Part shown: piece by piece, positions 6,563-15,331 of the stretch
Position numbering within the stretch: position 1 is the first letter of the stretch
Layout of the letters: each line of letters begins with the position of its first letter
NCBI GenBank assembly: GCA_003229495.1
Contig: QIEB01000208.1
Location: 1 to 16,012, forward strand
Origin: Flammeovirgaceae bacterium
Lineage (GTDB): Bacteria; Bacteroidota; Bacteroidia; Cytophagales; Cyclobacteriaceae
Reading direction: 5' to 3'
DNA: 16,012 nucleotides
Notes under the pieces: generated by a model
Told to the model about the DNA's origin: nothing
Seen by the model: the letters and a program-made list of their open reading frames with translations, nothing else
Database searches by the model: none
Program-made: the position numbers and the translations under genes

Positions 6563-6700
6563 ATGATTGACCTTAGAATGGTGCCTCAGCAAATACTATC
6601 CAGTTGGAAAGAATTTATTGAAGTGGTACCAATCTGGCGGCAGTTTGGCACTATCAGGTTGAAGGTAGCCCTGGTTTATGGAGATCAAATTGTGGATTAA
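6563..6700 (+). CDS. Possible 45-residue protein between mraZ and rsmH
   Basis: I do not recognise this protein. The frame begins with ATG two bases after the mraZ stop and ends with TAA directly against the rsmH ATG, so it fills the spacer exactly. The peptide starts MIDLRMVPQQILSSWKEFIE and ends KVALVYGDQIVD. It has no clear signal peptide, no membrane segment and no cysteines. Codon choice resembles the neighbours. The tight tiling matches the rest of the operon, where junctions overlap or abut, so it could be a true small gene or a translational bridge that delivers ribosomes to rsmH. The alternative is chance: a 45-codon open frame in AT-rich DNA is not rare, although the exact fit at both ends is. 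Confidence 0.45.
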   Translation: MIDLRMVPQQILSSWKEFIEVVPIWRQFGTIRLKVALVYGDQIVD

Positions 6701-7600
6701 ATGGACTACCACCAACCGGTTTTGTTGGATGAGAGTATTGAAGGACTGGCTATTGATCCGGATGGAATATATGTAGACGCCACATTTGGCGGTGGGGGGC
6801 ACTCGAAAGTAATATTAGAGAAACTAAAAAGTGGAAAACTATTTGGATTTGATCAGGATGAAGATGTTTTGGCAAATTCAGGGTTTATAAAAAGCTCTTT
6901 GTTCACCTTCATACCCGTTAATTTTAGATATATGAAAAAATATTTAAGGCTAAATGGAGTTAATAATGTAGATGGCATTCTTGCAGATCTTGGGGTATCG
7001 TCCCATCAGATCGATACTCCGACTCGAGGCTTCTCTACCCGGTTTGATGCGGAACTGGATATGAGAATGGATCAAAAAACCGACTTGACTGCCAAAAACA
7101 TCATCAACAGCTACGATGAAGCATCTTTACAAGAGTTATTTGGGAAATACGGTGAAATAAGAAATGCCAAAACCCTGGCCTCTGTAATTGTAAAAACTCG
7201 ACGCCGACCTATTAATACCGTATTACAATTCAAAGAATCTATTGGTCATCTGGTGCCCAAACGTTGGCAGAACAAATACTTTGCTCAGGTATTTCAAGCA
7301 CTCAGGATCGAGGTGAATCAGGAGATCAATGCTTTGGAAGAGCTCTTGGAGCAGAGCGAGGACTTAATAAGTGTCGGAGGGAGGTTGGTAGTGATTAGTT
7401 ATCATTCACTGGAAGACAGGCTGGTAAAAAATTTGATTAATAAAGGTGATGTTCAAGGTGAGCTCAGGAAGGATTTTTTTGGCAACCCCTTGTGTCCGTT
7501 CAAGCCGGTGGTTAAAAAACCGGTTACTGCTTCATCTTTAGAACTGGAATCAAACCCCAGGTCACGTAGCGCTAAGTTGAGGATAGCAGAACGTATTTGA
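6701..7600 (+). CDS. rsmH: 16S rRNA (cytosine(1402)-N(4))-methyltransferase RsmH
   Basis: RsmH (formerly MraW) uses S-adenosylmethionine to methylate N4 of C1402 in the 16S rRNA decoding centre. The protein has 299 residues, close to the family norm. The N-terminus MDYHQPVLLDESIEGL is canonical and fixes the start. The SAM-binding loop DATFGGGGHS lies at about 26-35. It is followed by FDQDEDVL, then DLGVSSHQID and RGFS with LDMRMD, then the late motif ISYHSLEDRLVK. The C-terminus SNPRSRSAKLR is the typical end. The ATG touches the TAA of the preceding 45-codon frame, and the stop is 3 bases before the ftsL-like gene. Confidence 0.97.
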   Translation: MDYHQPVLLDESIEGLAIDPDGIYVDATFGGGGHSKVILEKLKSGKLFGFDQDEDVLANSGFIKSSLFTFIPVNFRYMKKYLRLNGVNNVDGILADLGVSSHQIDTPTRGFSTRFDAELDMRMDQKTDLTAKNIINSYDEASLQELFGKYGEIRNAKTLASVIVKTRRRPINTVLQFKESIGHLVPKRWQNKYFAQVFQALRIEVNQEINALEELLEQSEDLISVGGRLVVISYHSLEDRLVKNLINKGDVQGELRKDFFGNPLCPFKPVVKKPVTASSLELESNPRSRSAKLRIAERI

Positions 7601-7603
7601 AAT

Positions 7604-7978
7604 ATGGGTAAAAGAGGAAATATAAATAAATTAAAAAGAAACAAAAAATCCGCTAGAGGGTCATTGTTTGAGGTACTGGAACGGTGGTTGAAAGTAGAGG
7701 ATCTATCTATTGGACAAGCGTCAAGCAACTATCTGCCCCAGGTGTTGTTTCTAATGGCTCTGGGAATTCTGTATATAGGAAACGGGCACTATGCAGAAAA
7801 TACTATCAGGGAAATAAATGAAGCCCAGAAGCAGGTGCAGGACCTAAGAGCGGATTATCATACTTTGAAAGCAGACTACATGTTTGACAGTAAGCAGTCC
7901 GAAGTAGCATCAAAAGTAAAAAAGTCCGGGTTACGTGAAAGTTCCGAGCCCCCAATAAAAATAATAGCAGGCCAGTGA
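7604..7978 (+). CDS. ftsL: FtsL-like cell division protein
   Basis: This small bitopic protein sits where ftsL is found in this operon. Its 124 residues comprise a strongly basic cytoplasmic tail (1-19, rich in Lys/Arg), one predicted membrane segment at about 44-60 (YLPQVLFLMALGILYIG), and a periplasmic region predicted to form a coiled coil (about 65-105, REINEAQKQVQDLRADYHTLK). In the family FtsL pairs with a DivIC/FtsB partner and FtsQ to activate FtsW-FtsI. FtsL sequences diverge quickly, so the call rests on topology, size and position rather than on a motif. It resembles the Bacteroidota FtsL-like family. It overlaps ftsI by 4 bases (GTGA). Confidence 0.82.
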   Translation: MGKRGNINKLKRNKKSARGSLFEVLERWLKVEDLSIGQASSNYLPQVLFLMALGILYIGNGHYAENTIREINEAQKQVQDLRADYHTLKADYMFDSKQSEVASKVKKSGLRESSEPPIKIIAGQ

Positions 7979-10074
7979 ATGTAAAGAGGTCCATATTGCT
8001 AAGAGTTAGGATAGCATTCTTACTGGCTTTCATATTTGCTGTGATAGTGGTAGTAAAAATGGGGCGAATTCAATTCGTCGAAGGGGAAAAATGGACAGCT
8101 ATGGCAGAGGAGATAGGCTTACAATTCAGGACGGTCAAAGCGACCCGCGGAAACATTTATTCTGACAACGGCAGCTTATTGGCCACTTCTTTGCCATTCT
8201 ATCGGTTGGCATTTGATCCATCGGTATCGGATGAACAGGTTTTCAACCGCGGGTTGGATTCACTCGCTATTGTTGTTGCGAATTATTTTGGCGACCGATC
8301 AGCGGATTACTATTCAAGAAAAATCAGGAAAGCTCGTCAGTCCAACAAACGCTATCTGGTAATCAATAACCAACAGATTAATTATCAGGACAAGAAGTTA
8401 ATGCAAACCTGGCCTATTTTCCGGGAAGGCCGTATGCGAGGAGGCGCCATTTATGAGAAAGTAGACTTAAGGTTCAAGCCATTTTCACATCTTGGGACCA
8501 GGACCATAGGGTTTATTAACGAGAATAACAACGGGGCGGGGCTTGAGTATAGTTTCAACAATGAGCTTGCCGGAACGGACGGGAATGCCCTCTTCCAGAA
8601 AATGACCGGTGGTGGTTGGAAACCTGTACACGACGGGTCCGAGGTAAAGGCAGTGGAAGGTATGGACATTGAAACCACCATTGATATAAATCTTCAAGAT
8701 GTCGCTGAGAGCGCCTTACTACGGGCACTGGAGCAACACCATGCAAACTATGGCTGCGTGGTGGTTATGGAGGTTGAAACCGGTTATATAAAAGCTATTT
8801 CTAACCTGAGTAAAAACAAGCAAGGAAAGTATTGGGAACTGTACAATTATGCGGTTGGAGAACAAGGACTTACAGAGCCAGGAAGTACCTTCAAGCTGGC
8901 TTCAATGATGGCATTATTGGAAGATTCCGAAGTCCAGTTGACCGATAGCATTGATACCGGAAAGGGCTCCTATGTGTATTATGATAAAGTAATGCGGGAC
9001 CATAAACGCGAAGGGTATGGAAAGATCACTGTCGCTGAAACTTTTTCAAAATCTTCAAATATTGGAGTAAGCCGGTTGGTGAGTGAACACTTTGGATTGA
9101 AACCCGACCGGTTCATTTCATATCTGGATAAGATGGGTCTTACCGAATCATTGCAGTTTCAAATGAAAGGGGCCGGGGTCCCATATATAAAAGATCCGGC
9201 AGATCCCAACTGGAGCGGAGTAACTCTTCCCTGGATGTCCATCGGATATGAACTGAAGCTTACACCTTTGCATACGCTTGCCTTATACAACGCTATTGCC
9301 AATGGGGGTACTATGATGAAGCCCATCATAGTAAAGCGAATTAGTAAGGCTGGCGAGACCTGGAAGCTGTATCAATCCGAAGTAATTAGACAGTCAGTAT
9401 GTAGCGAGGCCACATTGTTTAAAATGCAAAAGTTGCTTGAAATGGTGATTCAGGAAGGTACAGCTTCCAATATCAATGACAGCGATTACCGTATTGCCGG
9501 CAAAACAGGTACCGCTCAGAAAGTAAAAGCAGGTGGAGGGTATGAAAAAGCCTATTACACGTCTTTTGTGGGATATTTTCCTGCCGAGGCCCCAAAATAT
9601 AGCTGCATTGTAATTATTGACAATCCAAAGGGCTATAACCAATATGGCAGTGATGTGGCCGCCCCGGTATTTAAGGAAATCGCCGATAATATTTACAGTC
9701 GCGATTCCGATATGCATGAAATGTTTGAGCCTGGAATTAATCCGGAAATTGGAGTATTTCCGGTAATTAGGTCAGGTCAGCTTCAGGATCTACAACTGAT
9801 ATGTAACGAACTGGGAATTTCCAATCATGCTGGAACTGATGCTGATTGGGTGTTGTCCAGAAGGAACTATAATTCAGTTAAGTGGTTGGAGAATGAAATT
9901 TTACCGAATAGAGTGCCGAATGTGGTGGGTATGACCTTACGTGACGCACTTCCACTGTTAGAGAATCATGGATTTAGAGTTGCGTTCAAAGGCAAAGGAA
10001 GAATTACCAGGCAGTCTCTGGCCGTTGGGACTCAGGTATCGACTGGAGCAAAGATCGTACTTGAATTAAGCTAA
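7975..10074 (+). CDS. ftsI: Division-specific penicillin-binding protein (FtsI/PBP3), PASTA-tailed
   Basis: This class B transpeptidase cross-links septal peptidoglycan together with FtsW. It has 699 residues. An N-terminal membrane anchor is at about 7-29, then the PBP dimerisation domain (RGNIYSDNGSLLATS near 58-72), then the transpeptidase domain. The catalytic motifs are all present: STFK at 304-307 with Ser304 as nucleophile, SSN at 360-362, and KTG at 510-512. A single PASTA domain covers about 645-699 (VPNVVGMTLRDALPLLENHG). The start is GTG at 7975, overlapping the ftsL-like stop by 4 bases. It gives MNVKRSILLRVRIAF, which fits the family; the ATG at 7979 is in another frame. The stop overlaps the murE ATG by one base. 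Confidence 0.96.
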   Translation: MNVKRSILLRVRIAFLLAFIFAVIVVVKMGRIQFVEGEKWTAMAEEIGLQFRTVKATRGNIYSDNGSLLATSLPFYRLAFDPSVSDEQVFNRGLDSLAIVVANYFGDRSADYYSRKIRKARQSNKRYLVINNQQINYQDKKLMQTWPIFREGRMRGGAIYEKVDLRFKPFSHLGTRTIGFINENNNGAGLEYSFNNELAGTDGNALFQKMTGGGWKPVHDGSEVKAVEGMDIETTIDINLQDVAESALLRALEQHHANYGCVVVMEVETGYIKAISNLSKNKQGKYWELYNYAVGEQGLTEPGSTFKLASMMALLEDSEVQLTDSIDTGKGSYVYYDKVMRDHKREGYGKITVAETFSKSSNIGVSRLVSEHFGLKPDRFISYLDKMGLTESLQFQMKGAGVPYIKDPADPNWSGVTLPWMSIGYELKLTPLHTLALYNAIANGGTMMKPIIVKRISKAGETWKLYQSEVIRQSVCSEATLFKMQKLLEMVIQEGTASNINDSDYRIAGKTGTAQKVKAGGGYEKAYYTSFVGYFPAEAPKYSCIVIIDNPKGYNQYGSDVAAPVFKEIADNIYSRDSDMHEMFEPGINPEIGVFPVIRSGQLQDLQLICNELGISNHAGTDADWVLSRRNYNSVKWLENEILPNRVPNVVGMTLRDALPLLENHGFRVAFKGKGRITRQSLAVGTQVSTGAKIVLELS

Positions 10075-11546
10075 TGACAGTACTAAAAGAAATTGTATAC
10101 AAGGTTTCCCTAAAGTCGGTATCCGGTAATATGGATGAGGACATAAAGGGGATTTTTGTAGATTCCAGGAATGTCCAGCCAGGGGGATTATTTGTGGCCA
10201 TATCTGGTACTCAGGTCGATGGTCACCAGTACATTGACAATGCCATTGACAAAGGTGCCATTGCCATTCTAAGCGAATATGCACCAGACATTCTGAGGCC
10301 AAACGTGACCTATATTACCGTGAAGAATAGTGCAGCAGCCGTTGGCCTGGTTGCCTCTAATTTTTATGGCAATCCCTCAAAGAAACTTAAGCTGGTAGCG
10401 ATTACGGGTACTAATGGAAAAACCACCACTGCAACTTTGCTTTATGAATTATTCCGGGATCTTGGATATCGTGTGGGATTGATTTCTACGGTGAATAACA
10501 GAGTCAACGATCACATATTACAGGCATCACTTACCACCCCAGATGCGGTAACCATAAATGCTTTGTTGGAGTCAATGGAAAAGGAGGGCTGTACCCATTG
10601 CTTTATGGAAGCAAGTAGCCATGCTTTAGTACAGGAACGTGTAAGTGGGCTACACTTTACTGGTGCGGTGTTCACTAATCTTTCCCATGACCATCTGGAT
10701 TACCACGGGAGCTTTGATGCCTATATACAGGCTAAGAAAAAACTTTTCGATGAGTTGCCCAACGATGCATTTGCACTGGTGAATATTGACGATAAACGCG
10801 GCTTAATAATGTTACAAAACACCAAGGGGCGCAAACTGACCTACGGATTAAAAAAACTTGCAGATTACAAAGCCAAAATTATCGCCAATACTAGCAGAGG
10901 CCTGGAATTAGAAATGGATCAAAATGTGGTGTGGTTCAAACTTATCGGGGAGTTCAATGCTTACAATCTGGTAGCCTCATATGCGGTGGCGTTACTCTTG
11001 GGTGAATCCTCTGAGGAAGTACTGAGGCAATTATCCAACATGGGACCGGCCCCTGGCAGGTTTGATAAGGTACCCACTGCCTCAGAAGTGACGGCAATTG
11101 TTGACTATGCCCATACACCTGATGCCCTGGATAAGGTATTGACAGCAATAAAGGCTTTCAGGACGGGTCAGGAGCAAGTGATCACGGTAGTTGGATGTGG
11201 AGGTAATCGCGACAAAGATAAGCGACCGGTTATGGCCGATATTGCATGTAAGTATAGTGATAAAGTTATACTGACTTCTGACAACCCCAGGGATGAGGCA
11301 CCCGAAGAGATATTAAAGGACATGCAAAAAGGAATTACTGCTGTACATCTGAAGAAGGTTTTATCTATTGTGGACCGAAAGGAAGCTATAAAAACTGCCT
11401 GTTCGTTGTCAACCAACCACGATATTATACTGGTAGCCGGGAAAGGACATGAAACTTATCAGGAAATAAAAGGAATACGTCATGATTTCGACGATAAAGT
11501 TGTGTTAACTCAAATGATGGAATTGGTAAAGGGAGGGACGGAGTAA
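10074..11546 (+). CDS. murE: UDP-MurNAc-tripeptide synthetase MurE, meso-diaminopimelate type
   Basis: This cytoplasmic ligase adds the third stem-peptide residue to UDP-MurNAc-L-Ala-D-Glu using ATP. The length is 490 residues, normal for the family. It shows the Mur ligase N-terminal domain (DSRNVQPGGLFVA at about 30-42), the ATP loop GTNGKTTT at 112-119, the substrate stretch SLTTPDA near 152-158, the Lys-rich region around 221-223 that holds the carbamylated lysine, and the C-terminal DNPR motif at 403-406. DNPR in MurE indicates meso-diaminopimelate rather than lysine, which fits Gram-negative peptidoglycan. The ATG overlaps the ftsI stop by one base. It is followed by a 36-base gap, the longest inside the operon. 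In many other bacteria murF would come next; here mraY does. Confidence 0.97.
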   Translation: MTVLKEIVYKVSLKSVSGNMDEDIKGIFVDSRNVQPGGLFVAISGTQVDGHQYIDNAIDKGAIAILSEYAPDILRPNVTYITVKNSAAAVGLVASNFYGNPSKKLKLVAITGTNGKTTTATLLYELFRDLGYRVGLISTVNNRVNDHILQASLTTPDAVTINALLESMEKEGCTHCFMEASSHALVQERVSGLHFTGAVFTNLSHDHLDYHGSFDAYIQAKKKLFDELPNDAFALVNIDDKRGLIMLQNTKGRKLTYGLKKLADYKAKIIANTSRGLELEMDQNVVWFKLIGEFNAYNLVASYAVALLLGESSEEVLRQLSNMGPAPGRFDKVPTASEVTAIVDYAHTPDALDKVLTAIKAFRTGQEQVITVVGCGGNRDKDKRPVMADIACKYSDKVILTSDNPRDEAPEEILKDMQKGITAVHLKKVLSIVDRKEAIKTACSLSTNHDIILVAGKGHETYQEIKGIRHDFDDKVVLTQMMELVKGGTE

Positions 11547-11582
11547 TAAGCAAAGCGCTATTTTTTATGTTGTGTTACGGGA

Positions 11583-12794
11583 ATGTTGTATTATTTATTT
11601 GATTTTTTAGACCGCGAGTATGATTTGATTGGAGCCGGGGTATTTCAATACCTCAGTTTCAGAGCTGGGATGGCGGTCATCGTGTCCCTCCTGATTACCA
11701 TTGCCTTGGGGAAACGGATTATTGACTACCTGCACCGCCAGCAAGTAGGTGAGACCATCAGGGACCTGGGTCTGAAGGGCCAAATGGAAAAAAGTGGAAC
11801 ACCTACCATGGGCGGCGTCATAATTATCGCAGCCATTTTCTTCCCAACTATCTTATTTGCCAAGCTGGATAATGTGTATATCCAGTTAATGTTAATAGCC
11901 CTGATTTGGATGGGGTTGGTGGGTTTTGTGGATGACTACATAAAGGTTTTTAAAAAGAACAAGGCTGGCTTAAAGGGAAGATTTAAAATAGGTGGTCAGA
12001 TAATACTGGGATTATTTGTGGGGGTGATGCTTTATACTCATCCGGATGTGGTGATACGACAATTTGATGCACCGCTTTCTGTTCAACAATCTGACAACTT
12101 CAATACAGAATATCATGATATCAGGTCGACAAAGACTACCATTCCATTCGTAAAGAACAACGAGTTTGATTACAAGGTATTGGTGGGCTGGCTTGATAAG
12201 GACCTTACTTGGATTGTCTATGTGGTAGTGGTAATACTGGCTATTATGACGGTTTCTAACGGCGCAAATATTACAGACGGAATAGATGGTCTGGCGGCAG
12301 GCACTTCTGCTATCGTCGCTTTGGCACTGGCTATCTTCGCATACCTGTCGGGAAATATGATTTGGTCTGAGTACCTGAATATTATGTACTTGCCCAACTC
12401 GGGTGAACTGGTAATTTTTTGCACTGCCTTAGTTGGAGCTGCCATAGGGTTTCTTTGGTACAACAGTTTTCCGGCACAGGTATTTATGGGGGATACCGGG
12501 AGTCTGACTTTGGGAGCGGTAATCGCCGTATTGGCATTGGCCCTGCGGAAAGAGCTTTTGATTCCAGTTTTATGTGGAGTATTTATTCTGGAAAACCTAT
12601 CGGTAGTAATTCAAGTGCTTTATTTCAAATACTCCAGAAAGAAATACGGAGAGGGCCGCAGGGTCTTCAAAATGGCACCCCTCCATCATCATTACCAAAT
12701 GGAAGGATACCATGAGTCTAAAATTGCCACCAGGTTTTGGCTCATCGGCGTGCTATTAGCAGTATTCTCATTAGCAACTTTAAAACTGAGATAA
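11583..12794 (+). CDS. mraY: Phospho-MurNAc-pentapeptide transferase MraY (lipid I synthase)
   Basis: This integral membrane enzyme transfers phospho-MurNAc-pentapeptide to undecaprenyl phosphate. The protein has 403 residues, about 40 more than the E. coli enzyme. Family motifs are present: SGTPTMGG at 71-78, DDYIK with the two conserved aspartates at 117-118, NITDGIDGLAAG at 229-240, MGDTGS at 302-307, and MAPLHHHYQ with the histidine cluster at 368-370. About ten hydrophobic segments are visible. The extra length lies mainly at about 153-205, a hydrophilic loop before the segment leading to NITDGIDG; from memory, Bacteroidota MraY proteins are often long in this way. The ATG at 11583 is 36 bases after murE. 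The stop abuts the murD ATG with no spacer. Confidence 0.97.
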   Translation: MLYYLFDFLDREYDLIGAGVFQYLSFRAGMAVIVSLLITIALGKRIIDYLHRQQVGETIRDLGLKGQMEKSGTPTMGGVIIIAAIFFPTILFAKLDNVYIQLMLIALIWMGLVGFVDDYIKVFKKNKAGLKGRFKIGGQIILGLFVGVMLYTHPDVVIRQFDAPLSVQQSDNFNTEYHDIRSTKTTIPFVKNNEFDYKVLVGWLDKDLTWIVYVVVVILAIMTVSNGANITDGIDGLAAGTSAIVALALAIFAYLSGNMIWSEYLNIMYLPNSGELVIFCTALVGAAIGFLWYNSFPAQVFMGDTGSLTLGAVIAVLALALRKELLIPVLCGVFILENLSVVIQVLYFKYSRKKYGEGRRVFKMAPLHHHYQMEGYHESKIATRFWLIGVLLAVFSLATLKLR

Positions 12795-14177
12795 ATGGCA
12801 GACAACATTGTAATACTTGGGGCGGGAGAAAGTGGATGTGGTGCCGCATTGTTGGCCAAGGCCAAGGGACTAGAGGTATTTGTATCGGACCACGGATCTA
12901 TCCAGGACCGCTATAAAAGACAATTACTGGAGCAGGATATAACTTTTGAGGAAGGCATACATTCCTACAAAAAGATACTGCAAGCAACCGAAGTGATTAA
13001 AAGCCCAGGAATTCCAGATCAGGTAGAGATTGTTCAAGAATGTCTAAAACAGGGTATACCGGTAATATCTGAACTTGAGTTTTCTGCCAGATATACCAAG
13101 GCCCGCATGATTGCTGTTACTGGTACCAATGGGAAAACTACCACCGCCCTGCTGACCCATCACATTCTTAAACAATGTGGGATCAAGGCCGGACTGGCGG
13201 GAAATGTGGGCCACAGTTTAGCAAAACAAGTGATCGATGATCAATACGACTACTATGTGGTGGAGATCAGTAGTTTTCAACTGGACACCATGTTTCAGTT
13301 TAGGTCTCATATTTCCATTCTGTTGAATATAACGAAAGACCACCTGAACAGATATGACCACGACTTCCAACAATACGTGGCTTCAAAATTCAGAATTATT
13401 CAAAATATGACCGGGGAGGATTGTTTCATATATTTTGCTGATGACGAAGTGATTACCTCCAATTTGCAAAGACAGCAACTTGAAGCAGCACGTTTCGCGG
13501 TTTCCATGGCACGCCACCAGAAACCAGGCGCTTTCTTGGAAGGTGATAAACTGCACTTCAACATGAACACACCATCAGATGAATCATCCATGGAGATATC
13601 GGTTTCGGATATTTCCCTTCAGGGACCTCACAATATGGTAAATACCATGGCGGCATCTCTAGCTGCTCTATTATGCGATATCCCTTTACATGAATTGGTA
13701 GTTGCCCTTGGCAGCTTTGAAAATACCGCCCACAGACTGGAATATCTGGGAATGGTAGAGGGAGTATCCTTTGTAAATGATTCTAAAGCTACCAATGTAG
13801 ATGCGGTGTTTTATGCGCTGCAAAGCTACGATCAGCCGGTGATCTGGATTGCCGGAGGAGTGGATAAAGGAAATAATTACCAGGCAATCGAAGACATTGT
13901 TTGCTCAAAAGTAAAAGCCCTCATTTGTCTGGGATTGGATAATCGGGCGCTGAAAGAAGCGTTTGGAAGTCGGATTCCAACCTGGATGGAGGCTGACAGC
14001 ATGGAAATGGCGGTAGCTCTTGCTATGGACGCTGCCTCAGAGGGGGATGTGATATTGCTATCACCAGCCTGTGCCAGTTTTGATTTATTCAAAAACTATC
14101 AAGACAGGGGCGACCAGTTCAAGAGTATTGTAAATGATAAAAAAAAAGCTAGGGGCTTTGAACTACTAGTATCATGA
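12795..14177 (+). CDS. murD: UDP-MurNAc-L-alanine:D-glutamate ligase MurD
   Basis: This cytoplasmic ATP-dependent ligase adds D-glutamate to UDP-MurNAc-L-Ala. It has 460 residues, normal length. The N-terminal Rossmann-like domain begins NIVILGAGESG at 4-14. The ATP loop is GTNGKTTT at 110-117, followed by EISSFQLD, then NITKDHLNRY. The C-terminal domain has ENTAHRLEYLG, NDSKATNVDA and LLSPACASFDLF, then YQDRGDQF, all diagnostic of MurD. A run of nine A (14139-14147) encodes the lysines near the C-terminus without breaking the frame. The ATG directly follows the mraY stop, and the stop overlaps the ftsW start as ATGA. Confidence 0.97.
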   Translation: MADNIVILGAGESGCGAALLAKAKGLEVFVSDHGSIQDRYKRQLLEQDITFEEGIHSYKKILQATEVIKSPGIPDQVEIVQECLKQGIPVISELEFSARYTKARMIAVTGTNGKTTTALLTHHILKQCGIKAGLAGNVGHSLAKQVIDDQYDYYVVEISSFQLDTMFQFRSHISILLNITKDHLNRYDHDFQQYVASKFRIIQNMTGEDCFIYFADDEVITSNLQRQQLEAARFAVSMARHQKPGAFLEGDKLHFNMNTPSDESSMEISVSDISLQGPHNMVNTMAASLAALLCDIPLHELVVALGSFENTAHRLEYLGMVEGVSFVNDSKATNVDAVFYALQSYDQPVIWIAGGVDKGNNYQAIEDIVCSKVKALICLGLDNRALKEAFGSRIPTWMEADSMEMAVALAMDAASEGDVILLSPACASFDLFKNYQDRGDQFKSIVNDKKKARGFELLVS

Positions 14178-15331
14178 TTAAAAACTGGACACAAAAGAAC
14201 CTAAATGGTGATCCTGTAATATGGTTTGTGGTGATTGCTTTGTCCATACTTAGCATATTGGTGGTTTATAGTGCCACTGGCACCCTGGCTTATAAAATGA
14301 TGGATGGGAACACCGAGCATTACTTAATAAAGCATGCCGGGTTGATTTTGATAAGCCTGGTGGCCATGTGGGTAGCCCATAAGATTGATTATAAATACTA
14401 TTCAAAATTGTCGCGGTTTGCTCTTTGGGCTTCAGTACCTCTATTACTGATTACCTGGAAATACGGAGTAACCATTAATGAAGCCTCCAGATGGATTACA
14501 ATACCCCTAGTAAATCAACCATTTCAACCTTCTGATCTTGCCAAACTGGCGCTCATCGCGAATCTGGCCAGTATGCTTTCTAAAAGACAACAAAACATCG
14601 ATGATTTTAAAGAATCATTTATTCCCATGCTCTTGTGGTGCGGTATTATTTGCGGATTAATCGCTATGACCGATTTTTCTTCAGGTTTATTACTATTTGT
14701 GACTTGTCTGCTGGTCATGTTCATCGGGCGGGTTCCTATAAGATATTTATTAATGCTACTATTAGTGGGTGCATTAGCAGGAAGTTTAGCAGTTCAATTT
14801 GGTCAGCGTGGAGAAACCGTCATTTCGCGAGTACAAGGTTTTTTCAATGAGGATGAAATACCATTCCAAGCCAAACAATCCTACATAGCCATAGCAACGG
14901 GTGGTATTACCGGGAAAGGACCCGGCCGAAGCGATCAGCGAAACTTCCTGCCACATCCATATTCTGATTTTATCTATGCCATAATCATCGAGGAGTACGG
15001 CTTACTGGGTGGGGTGGTAGTTATTGGACTGTATTTGATCCTGTTATATCGGGGAATGCGGACAGTAGCCAAAAGTGAAAGGGCATTTGGCGGATTATTA
15101 TCTGCCGGACTGGCATTTGCTCTGGTACTCCAGGCTCTGGTGAATATGGGAGTCGCAGTGGGGCTTGGCCCCATCACAGGGCTTACCTTGCCACTACTAA
15201 GTATGGGAGGTACTTCCCTGTTGTTCAACGGAATTGCTCTTGGCATTATACTCAGTGTAAGTAAAGAGGAACCCAACCAGCCGTTGAAGCGCAAGATTAA
15301 AGTAAACAGAAATTTGTCCAAGGCCGCCTGA
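14174..15331 (+). CDS. ftsW: Septal peptidoglycan polymerase FtsW (SEDS family)
   Basis: This membrane glycosyltransferase polymerises lipid II at the division site and works with FtsI. It has 385 residues and about ten hydrophobic segments. SEDS motifs are visible: TDFSSG at 166-171, then GGITGKGPGRSDQRNFLP near 243-260, and YSDFIYAIIIEEYGLLGG, with Asp265 matching the position of the catalytic aspartate in RodA/FtsW. The long segment NMGVAVGLGPITGLTLPL then SMGGTSLL ends the core. The tail is basic (KRKIKVNR). Its place between murD and murG points to FtsW rather than RodA. The start overlaps murD by 4 bases, and the stop overlaps murG by one (TGATG). Confidence 0.96.
   Translation: MIKNWTQKNLNGDPVIWFVVIALSILSILVVYSATGTLAYKMMDGNTEHYLIKHAGLILISLVAMWVAHKIDYKYYSKLSRFALWASVPLLLITWKYGVTINEASRWITIPLVNQPFQPSDLAKLALIANLASMLSKRQQNIDDFKESFIPMLLWCGIICGLIAMTDFSSGLLLFVTCLLVMFIGRVPIRYLLMLLLVGALAGSLAVQFGQRGETVISRVQGFFNEDEIPFQAKQSYIAIATGGITGKGPGRSDQRNFLPHPYSDFIYAIIIEEYGLLGGVVVIGLYLILLYRGMRTVAKSERAFGGLLSAGLAFALVLQALVNMGVAVGLGPITGLTLPLLSMGGTSLLFNGIALGIILSVSKEEPNQPLKRKIKVNRNLSKAA

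Noticed and set aside
7453..7728. Open frames on the other strand or in other frames inside core genes (for example 7453-7728 minus, 9394-9717 minus, 12419-12715 plus, 14974-15321 minus).
   Set aside because: Each lies fully or largely within a well-supported conserved gene, and its translation shows no family motif. They are overlapping shadow frames.
10074..12794. Absence of murF between murE and mraY taken as a deletion or assembly error.
   Set aside because: As I understand it, Bacteroidota commonly keep murF outside this cluster, and both flanking genes are complete.
14139..14147. Run of nine A in murD, and T-runs in ispB (3829-3836) and mraZ (6347-6353), as programmed slippage sites.
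   Set aside because: All three genes remain in frame with full family length, and no alternative frame after the runs gives a sensible product. They are simple homopolymers in AT-rich code.
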